DNA from: CAZRIE01 sp964600075
GTDB taxonomy: Bacteria; Bacteroidota; Bacteroidia; Flavobacteriales; Flavobacteriaceae
Assembly: GCA_964600075.1 (NCBI GenBank)
Contig: CAZRIE010000076.1
Coordinates: 1-19,977, forward strand
Reading direction: 5' to 3'
Length of the DNA: 19,977 bases
Under the pieces are notes generated by a model that worked only from the letters and a program-made list of their open reading frames with translations, was not told the DNA's origin and ran no database searches. This document shows positions 14,449-19,977 of the stretch, in pieces. Made by a program: the position numbers and the translations under genes. Numbering within the stretch: the stretch's first letter is position 1; each line of letters opens with the position of its first letter.

Positions 14449-16571
14449 GAACCGATACTTCCAATCCCTACGTGGGTCTCCGTCCATTTGAAATCGACGA
14501 AAGTATATTGTTTTTTGGTCGAAATGAGCAAATCATGGAGTTGTTGCAGCAGTTGCATCATTACCATTTTGTTGCTGTCGTAGGTAGTTCTGGTTGCGGA
14601 AAGTCGTCACTGCTAAGAGCTGGGGTCATACCCGCTTTAAAGGCCGGCTATCTTTTGCACGATAGTGACCAATGGCATATTGCTATTATGAGGCCAGGAC
14701 AAAACCCGCTTTACAATTTGGTTAGCGAGTTATTAAATTGGGGCAGTGATGCAACCGATTCTGCGAAGGTTTCCAAGCTTTTGAACGAAATGGAAACGAA
14801 TGGGGTGCAACCCTTACTTGATCTTCTGATTGAATTGAAACAAAAAGAAAATAAGAATTTCTTTTTGTTGATAGACCAGTTCGAAGAGCTTTTTCGTTTT
14901 ACTATAGAACAAAAAAACAAAGTCAGAAAAGATGAGGCCAATGACTTTGTCAATATGATGTTGGAACTATCGAGACAGCATAGTGTACCATTTTATGTGG
15001 TTATGACTATGCGATCTGATTTCATGGGTGACTGCACTAAATTTTACGGTCTTCCAGAGGCCATGAACAAAAGTCTTTTTTTGGTTCCGAAACTAAATCG
15101 GGTACAGATGAAAATGGCCATTGAAGGCCCAGCAAGGTTATATGGCGGTAAGCTAAATGCTGCATTGGTATCGCGCTTGTTGAACGAGGTAGGAAAGTTT
15201 GATGATGAATTGCCCATATTACAACATGCTCTAATGCGCATATGGAACTATGAGATGAACATCGATAAAAGTGGTGAACTTGATATGGGCGATTATGATG
15301 CTATTGGGGGTATGCAAGAAGCCCTCTCAAAACATGCTGACGAAGCACTTGCAAAGATGGACAAGCCGGAATTTATGGTTGCAAAAGAAATCTTTCAGGC
15401 ACTTACAATGATCGATGAACACGGACGTAAAACGAGACGACCGGTTCTACTGAGCGAACTGGTTGAGCTAACCGGAGCTATGGAGGCACAGCTGCTCAAA
15501 ATTATCCAAAGGTTCATTGAAGGTAAAAGGTCTTTCTTGATTGTAAACGATGTTGCCGATACACATGACAAGGTCATAGATATTTCACATGAAAGTCTAA
15601 TTCGCGAATGGCAAAGACTGAATCGCTGGATGGATGAAGAGGCAGAATCAGCTGCTCTTTATCTGCGTTTGGCGGAAGCCTATGATTTGCATCACAAAGG
15701 AAAAAAAGATTTTTTGGTAGGCAGTGAATTGCAGTTGACGCTGGATTGGAAAAACAAGTTCAAACCCGCTGCTGTTTGGGCCAATCGCTATCGGGAAGGT
15801 TTTGATGAGGCTATATCTTATTTGGAAGCCAGTGAAAAAAATCAGACGGCTAAGTTAAAAATCGAACAGGAACGCCAAGAAAATGAAAGACGTAGTAAAA
15901 AGCGTTTGAGTACCATGTTCAAGGTAATTGGTGCATTGACCCTATTGGCAATTATCGCTGGCCTCGCAACTTTAAATTATAAAAAGGACAGTGAAAAAAA
16001 TGCCAAACTTGCAGCAACACAAGAGGAAATGTTAAAGCTAAAAGACAGCGTTTTGAATATTGCGAATGAAGAATTAGGAGAAGCAAAATTGCAACTCGAA
16101 ACTTTAAAAACGGCACAAGATTCCATTCAAAATATTATTGCTCAGGGAAGTACTGATAATTCTACGAAAACCAGATTGGCTAGTGTGTCTTATAGTTTAA
16201 ATACCGCAATAAAACAATCTGAAGAGGATATCCGTAAAAAGGATTTAGGTGTAAAAGTCAAAACGTATGGGGGTAATAAAGATGTAATCTACAAAACCAT
16301 TTTATCCCTAACGAAAAAAGTTACTGGCAATATTTCAGAAGATGAACTTTACGACGACCTCTATTTTTTAAACAATTCAAAAAAAGTAGCTTGGACCACC
16401 GCCATGATTAAAGAGGGTAATGTGATGATCGAAACCGTAATGAAAGCGATGGAGGTTTCGGAATCAAAGTTTAAACCAAGCACCATCGAGCAAGTAAAGC
16501 GATTTAGAACTTATTTAAGTCAAATCGAAAGCTATGCTAAAAAAAGCTATTCAAAAAAGTCTACATATTGA
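14445..16571 (+). CDS. nSTAND-type P-loop NTPase with a membrane anchor and no WD40 repeats
   Basis: Residues 7-24 carry the nSTAND1 entry signature (NPYVGLRPF...FFGR). Walker A is G-S-S-G-C-G-K-S at 47-54, and Walker B is F-L-L-I-D-Q-F-E-E at about 140-148 with Asp144. A winged-helix-like region with I-S-H-E-S-L-I-R-E-W lies near 380-390. STAND NTPases are ATP-driven switches that oligomerise on sensing a trigger and activate an effector. One hydrophobic helix lies at about 491-512, with a strongly basic flank before it (ERRSKKRLS). The NTPase should thus be cytoplasmic and the last ~195 residues outside the inner membrane. That tail is a predicted coiled coil (about 515-560) plus an unrecognised helical domain (about 595-708). 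The WD40 or TPR sensor usual in nSTAND proteins is absent. The effector is presumably the TIR protein made from the overlapping upstream gene. The domain call is firm; topology and partnership are inferred. Confidence 0.87.
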   Translation: MRTDTSNPYVGLRPFEIDESILFFGRNEQIMELLQQLHHYHFVAVVGSSGCGKSSLLRAGVIPALKAGYLLHDSDQWHIAIMRPGQNPLYNLVSELLNWGSDATDSAKVSKLLNEMETNGVQPLLDLLIELKQKENKNFFLLIDQFEELFRFTIEQKNKVRKDEANDFVNMMLELSRQHSVPFYVVMTMRSDFMGDCTKFYGLPEAMNKSLFLVPKLNRVQMKMAIEGPARLYGGKLNAALVSRLLNEVGKFDDELPILQHALMRIWNYEMNIDKSGELDMGDYDAIGGMQEALSKHADEALAKMDKPEFMVAKEIFQALTMIDEHGRKTRRPVLLSELVELTGAMEAQLLKIIQRFIEGKRSFLIVNDVADTHDKVIDISHESLIREWQRLNRWMDEEAESAALYLRLAEAYDLHHKGKKDFLVGSELQLTLDWKNKFKPAAVWANRYREGFDEAISYLEASEKNQTAKLKIEQERQENERRSKKRLSTMFKVIGALTLLAIIAGLATLNYKKDSEKNAKLAATQEEMLKLKDSVLNIANEELGEAKLQLETLKTAQDSIQNIIAQGSTDNSTKTRLASVSYSLNTAIKQSEEDIRKKDLGVKVKTYGGNKDVIYKTILSLTKKVTGNISEDELYDDLYFLNNSKKVAWTTAMIKEGNVMIETVMKAMEVSESKFKPSTIEQVKRFRTYLSQIESYAKKSYSKKSTY

Positions 16572-16812
16572 ATTTTGAAGAAGAACACAACTGATAAAAA
16601 TAAATAATATAGTCAACATTACCTAAGCAGCGGGTTTACCATATCTATTATACATTGGGAAGGGTGGCGCACTTGAAATTGGATTTAGTTCTTGGAAATG
16701 AATATGCCAAAGCGACTTTGGAGTGAATGAAAAATAGTTGATAAAATCATGTTGAATTGAGGCTAAAGACCAGATGATTCAAATTTTTGTAACTTATTAA
16801 AACACCGTCAAA
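16572..16812. other. intergenic region between the two nSTAND genes
   Basis: This 241-base spacer has no T-run terminator after the first nSTAND gene. It holds a small hairpin (CCAAAG at 16707-16712, CTTTGG at 16716-16721). A short open frame, 16655-16726, would give 23 residues ending YAKATLE; it has only a TTG start and may be a remnant or chance. A likely promoter for the next gene lies at its right end. Confidence 0.4.
16756..16789 (+). promoter_or_regulatory. candidate promoter of the DUF4062-nSTAND-LRR gene
   Basis: AATTTTTG at 16782-16789 differs from TAnnTTTG by one base. ATTG at 16756-16759 could be the -33 element, with a 22-base spacer, slightly long. The predicted RNA would start near 16795, giving a leader of about 18 bases. 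This suggests the LRR gene can be expressed apart from the TIR/nSTAND pair. Confidence 0.35.
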
Positions 16813-19812
16813 ATGCCCAAATGGAAAGTCTATATATCCTCAACTTTTATTGATTTAAAGGAGCATCGTGCGAAATTAATCGCCATAATTCAGAACGAAC
16901 TCCAAGATAGTTTTGAGTTGACCGAGATTATGGAAAGGATGTATGATAAAGGGGAATTCACACTTTCGGTAGATGTTTGTACCGAAGCGGTGAAAAGCTG
17001 CGACATCTTTTTGATAATATTGGCCAACCGAACAGGTTCGATATCACCAGATGGCGTAAGAACTTATACCGAAGTGGAACTAGAGACAGCTATTGCTGAG
17101 CATAAAAAAATCTTTAGTTTCCATTTAACAGAATTTGATGATGATAAAATTGACAATAAAGAGAAACATAATGAATTGCTAAATAAGTTAAGGAGTGAAT
17201 TCAAAGGTAAAGATATGCACCCATTTTCAAACTTAATTCAATTTGAAAATAAACTTCTAAAATCTCTCAATCAATTCGCTTGGCAATTACCTATCAATAA
17301 GGGAAACCCCTACAAAGGTCTATCGGCCTTTACCGTTGATGATGGCGATTATTTTTTTGGTCGACATAAGGAGGTAGAATCGTGTTTAAAAAAAATCACT
17401 ACAAGCGAAAAAAAATTCTTTATCTCGATAACCGGAAACTCCGGGACCGGAAAGAGTTCTTTTGTACAAGCGGGGGTACTGTTCGCTTTGAAACACAGAA
17501 AGGAACTTGGTTTTTCCGAATACCTCCAGATTAAGGTTACTCCAGGTAAAGATCCATTTACTAACCTCAAGTATCAGCTCCATTTGCAGGGTATCTCTAT
17601 CAAGGATTTAACCATATCAAATGCCCAGGTAACCAAAGTGATTTTGTTCTTTGACCAGTTTGAAGAGGTCGTTACCCAATGTCATTCCCCCGAAGCCCAA
17701 TTAGAGAGAATCGAGCTTTTTGCCTTTCTTGATACATTGGTGGACAGTGTAAATACAAGTTTGGAAATTTTAGTAATTACAAGCTTTCGGAGTGATTTTC
17801 ACTCCCAATTGGCCAATTACCCCTTTATTCAAGCTCATCAATTTGTCTTTCCCTTGAGTAGTTTAGACTATAGGGTTCACGAGGCCCATTGGGAAGAAAG
17901 TATTAAGGGAATCATTACCCGACCGGCCCTTAAAAACGGTGTAGAGATTGAAAAGGAGTTTGTTTTGCAACTGATTGAGGAACTTAAAGAGGTAGAAGGT
18001 TCTCTACCTATCTTACAGTTTGCCTTGCAGCAGATTTGGAACAATCAAACCATCGAAGATAGAGTGATCAGTTCTAAGGAGTACAATCAACTTTCTGAAA
18101 GCAGAGGGTTGACCGGTATTTTAGAAACCCATGCCGAAAGAGTCATAGGGGCAATAACACAAAATGGAAAAGAACAACAGAAAGAAGCTGTTTTAAAAAG
18201 CATATTTGTCAATCTTACTGAAGTGAACGAAAATTTTTCGGATGTCAAAAGAACAGTAACAAAGGATGAGCTCTTTAACAAGTTATCTATTTATCCCAAA
18301 AGAACGGCTAGTGAGGTTTTTGAGGCTTTGGTAAACGAAGACAGTCGTCTAATAAAGGTGAGGGAAGAAAAGGATAACATGATTAACGTCGATATCGTTC
18401 ACGAGGTCTTGATTCGAAAATGGGGGCGATTGCGCATATGGATCAATGAAAGAAGAGAGGCTTTGGAGTTTCGTAAAAGATTGATTAGCGATATCAAAGC
18501 GTTTGAAATAGGGAATGAAAGTTCATATACCGGTAAAAAATTGGAACGTGCCAAAGATTGGAAAAATGAAAATCTTGACCTTACGAACACTGGTATCAAT
18601 GAATTTTTAAAAAAGTCGGAAGGGTTCGATTTCAAAGAACGGAAAAGGGAATTGATTGGGGCTATGAAAAATAACGAATCGTTGAGCAAGCAAATTCAGG
18701 CCGTAGCTGAGGATTTAGATGGGATTAAAGAGCTCCGCATAGCGAACAATGCAGCACTGTATATTCTACAAAAAAACTTTGGTTACTTTAAAAACATAGA
18801 GAAACTCCAATTAAACAGGCTGACAAACTTAAGAGACTTAAGCGTTATCAAATCCATGGAACAACCCAATAAAATAGATTCTTTGACCATATATGAAAGT
18901 AGCTTAGGGCATTTAAAAGGGATAGAACAATTGCATAGACTTAAAGAATTGGATATTTATGATAACGTCTTTTTGACCAGTCTTGAGGGGCTCGAGAAAT
19001 TGGAAAAACTAAGCCGTTTAAGTATCTGTCGTTGCCCTTTACTATTCGACCTCAGAGGCATCGAGAAATTAAAAGGGCTTACGAATTTAACGATTGTGGG
19101 AAATTACGATATACAGATTTTAGTATCGAAAATTAAAAAGCTGCCAGCCTTAAAGGTTTTGAATATACAAGACAATGACATTCTGAAAAACTTACAGGAG
19201 CTTCGAAAACTTGTGGGCTTGGAAAGTTTAACACTTTCAAGAAATAAAAAGCTGAACAGTTTGACTGGGATTGCAGACCTCCAGACACTTTATTCTTTAG
19301 AATTAGCAGATAATGCAAATCTCCCTAATTTACATGATATTTCAGAAATTGATTCGCTGCGTTTCTTGACGTTATCTGGTCATCATAATCTTTATGATTT
19401 TCGAGGCATTGAAGAATTTCCGGCTATTCATTCAATATCATTAACGAATAATCGAGATTTGAATGATTTGCAGGGTATTGAAAAATTTCCCAGTCTTGAA
19501 TCCTTGTATATATATAATAATAAAAGGCTGACCAGTATACTTGGAATCGAAAAACTTTCTGCTCTTAACTACCTGTATTTATCACGTATTCCCAATTTAA
19601 TCCATCTCGAAGGAATCGAAAAACTTAGCTCCCTTAGAAGTTTGAAAATATCAGGGCCTTTAGTAAAGTTAAACATTGAGGCCGTGCATGAACTATCAAA
19701 ATTGGAAAAATTAGAAATACCCAAAGACCTAGAATCGGATATTGACCGCATAAAGATTAATAATCCAAAAATCAAGATTACTAGAAAGCAAACTAATAAT
19801 ACCGATATTTAG
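16813..19812 (+). CDS. DUF4062 - nSTAND NTPase - leucine-rich repeat protein (NLR-like)
   Basis: The protein has 999 residues. Residues 3-105 are a DUF4062-like domain (W-K-V-Y-I-S-S-T-F-I-D-L-K-E-H-R). The nSTAND NTPase starts with N-P-Y-K-G-L at 165-170 and F-F-G-R about 14 residues later. Its Walker A is G-N-S-G-T-G-K-S at 208-215 and Walker B is I-L-F-F-D-Q-F-E-E at 277-285 with Asp281. A winged-helix-like region holds V-H-E-V-L-I-R-K-W near 529-537. Residues 703-956 are 11 leucine-rich repeats, ten of 23 residues and one of 24, with a partial twelfth after them and weaker repeats from about 660. There is no signal peptide or membrane helix, so it should be cytosolic. By analogy with Avs and other STAND proteins, the repeats would recognise a trigger and the NTPase would oligomerise. 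The DUF4062 region occupies the effector or adaptor position. No nuclease or protease motif is visible. The defence role is inferred from family and context. Confidence 0.88.
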   Translation: MPKWKVYISSTFIDLKEHRAKLIAIIQNELQDSFELTEIMERMYDKGEFTLSVDVCTEAVKSCDIFLIILANRTGSISPDGVRTYTEVELETAIAEHKKIFSFHLTEFDDDKIDNKEKHNELLNKLRSEFKGKDMHPFSNLIQFENKLLKSLNQFAWQLPINKGNPYKGLSAFTVDDGDYFFGRHKEVESCLKKITTSEKKFFISITGNSGTGKSSFVQAGVLFALKHRKELGFSEYLQIKVTPGKDPFTNLKYQLHLQGISIKDLTISNAQVTKVILFFDQFEEVVTQCHSPEAQLERIELFAFLDTLVDSVNTSLEILVITSFRSDFHSQLANYPFIQAHQFVFPLSSLDYRVHEAHWEESIKGIITRPALKNGVEIEKEFVLQLIEELKEVEGSLPILQFALQQIWNNQTIEDRVISSKEYNQLSESRGLTGILETHAERVIGAITQNGKEQQKEAVLKSIFVNLTEVNENFSDVKRTVTKDELFNKLSIYPKRTASEVFEALVNEDSRLIKVREEKDNMINVDIVHEVLIRKWGRLRIWINERREALEFRKRLISDIKAFEIGNESSYTGKKLERAKDWKNENLDLTNTGINEFLKKSEGFDFKERKRELIGAMKNNESLSKQIQAVAEDLDGIKELRIANNAALYILQKNFGYFKNIEKLQLNRLTNLRDLSVIKSMEQPNKIDSLTIYESSLGHLKGIEQLHRLKELDIYDNVFLTSLEGLEKLEKLSRLSICRCPLLFDLRGIEKLKGLTNLTIVGNYDIQILVSKIKKLPALKVLNIQDNDILKNLQELRKLVGLESLTLSRNKKLNSLTGIADLQTLYSLELADNANLPNLHDISEIDSLRFLTLSGHHNLYDFRGIEEFPAIHSISLTNNRDLNDLQGIEKFPSLESLYIYNNKRLTSILGIEKLSALNYLYLSRIPNLIHLEGIEKLSSLRSLKISGPLVKLNIEAVHELSKLEKLEIPKDLESDIDRIKINNPKIKITRKQTNNTDI
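18919..19680 (+). repeat. array of 11 leucine-rich repeats encoded as 69-bp units
   Basis: Within the NLR-like gene, repeat starts fall at residues 703, 726, 749, 773, 796, 819, 842, 865, 888, 911 and 934, so the period is 69 bp except for one 72-bp unit. Most units begin G-I-E-K-L or close variants, with Leu/Ile at unit positions 8, 11, 13, 19 and 22. At the DNA level units 10 and 11 share the 15-base string GGAATCGAAAAACTT exactly 69 bases apart (19543 and 19612). The other units have diverged in codons, which points to an old array with some recent duplication or conversion. Confidence 0.85.
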
Positions 19813-19857
19813 TCGCAGCAGGTCCTTCTTTTTTCGTTGAATTCATTTTCTTAACAT

Positions 19858-19977
19858 TCATTTCTCCCTAACCACATTCAGCGCAACCCGCAACTCATCC
19901 ATATAGACCCCTAATTTATCATTGGAGGCGGTGGTTCCAATAGTCGAAAAACTATGGGTATTACCAGCGGCTCGATG
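19858..19977 (-). CDS. 3' end of an unidentified gene (partial)
   Basis: The minus strand is open from the right edge of the window to a TGA at 19860-19858, giving the last 39 residues of a protein. They include N-T-H-S-F-S-T-I-G and end M-D-E-L-R-V-A-L-N-V-V-R-E-K. The composition and the amphipathic end helix look like a cytoplasmic protein. I cannot assign the family from this fragment. The gene is convergent with the NLR-like gene, with 45 bases between the stops and no clear shared terminator. Confidence 0.55.
   Translation of the reverse strand, partial: HRAAGNTHSFSTIGTTASNDKLGVYMDELRVALNVVREK

Noticed and set aside
16707..16721. Hairpin CCAAAG-CGA-CTTTGG considered as a terminator after the first nSTAND gene.
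   Set aside because: The stem is only 6 bp with a 3-base loop, no T-run follows it, and it is about 135 bases after the stop codon.
16655..16726. Short frame ending GNEYAKATLE between the two nSTAND genes, considered as a gene remnant.
   Set aside because: It has only a TTG start, 23 residues and no recognisable motif. It is mentioned under the intergenic feature but not called as a pseudogene.
18919..19680. Regular 69-bp spacing considered as a CRISPR-like or other non-coding repeat array.
   Set aside because: The period is codon-exact within a long open frame, DNA identity between units is low, and the protein units match leucine-rich repeats.
12943..19812. Integrase, transposase, tRNA or attachment-site signs of a mobile island carrying the NLR-like locus.
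   Set aside because: No recombinase gene, tRNA gene or flanking direct repeats could be seen within the window. Horizontal acquisition is possible but not shown here.

Overview
The window reads as chromosome from a marine-type member of the Bacteroidota, most likely Flavobacteriaceae. The signs are low-to-moderate GC, A-rich rather than Shine-Dalgarno-like translation starts, several TAnnTTTG promoter boxes (the Bacteroidota -7 element), lipoprotein sulfatases with Cys-type active sites, a DUF2807 surface protein and the exonuclease/GIY-YIG fusion typical of the phylum. Genus assignment is inference only.

Layout. (1) 1-5220, redox and sulfur genes: a possible gene tail at the left edge, a lipoprotein di-haem cytochrome c peroxidase, a SulP anion permease with STAS domain, a metallo-beta-lactamase-fold protein with two rhodanese domains (persulfide-dioxygenase-like), a 32-residue membrane peptide and a DUF2892 membrane protein. 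The permease, persulfide enzyme and DUF2892 protein plausibly serve inorganic sulfur uptake and sulfane-sulfur handling. (2) 4898-5972: a run of very small membrane proteins, including the 32-residue peptide and the DUF2892 protein. (3) 6000-7394, minus strand: an exonuclease/GIY-YIG nuclease with no conventional start codon in frame. (4) 7512-11719: a secreted hydrolase operon of two lipoprotein sulfatases flanking a Tat-exported calcineurin-like phosphoesterase, probably for sulfated polysaccharide use. (5) 11923-12600: a secreted DUF2807 protein ending in a clear intrinsic terminator. (6) 12943-19812: the accessory part of the window, a 6.9 kb NLR-like locus. (7) 19858-19977: the 3' end of an unidentified minus-strand gene.

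The NLR-like locus is the most interesting region. A TIR-domain protein (with two further Rossmann-like segments) overlaps by ATGA a membrane-anchored nSTAND-type P-loop NTPase. After 241 bp comes a 999-residue protein with a DUF4062-like N-terminus, a second nSTAND NTPase and 11 regular 23-residue leucine-rich repeats. Between them the genes hold the parts of an animal or plant NLR (TIR effector, STAND switch, LRR sensor). The NTPase modules of the two systems share the same N-terminal signature (NPYxGL...FFGR) and wHD-like motif (HExLIRxWxRL), so one looks like a split and the other a fused version of the same design. A role in antiviral defence or another biological conflict is inferred from domain families; the sequence alone does not prove it.
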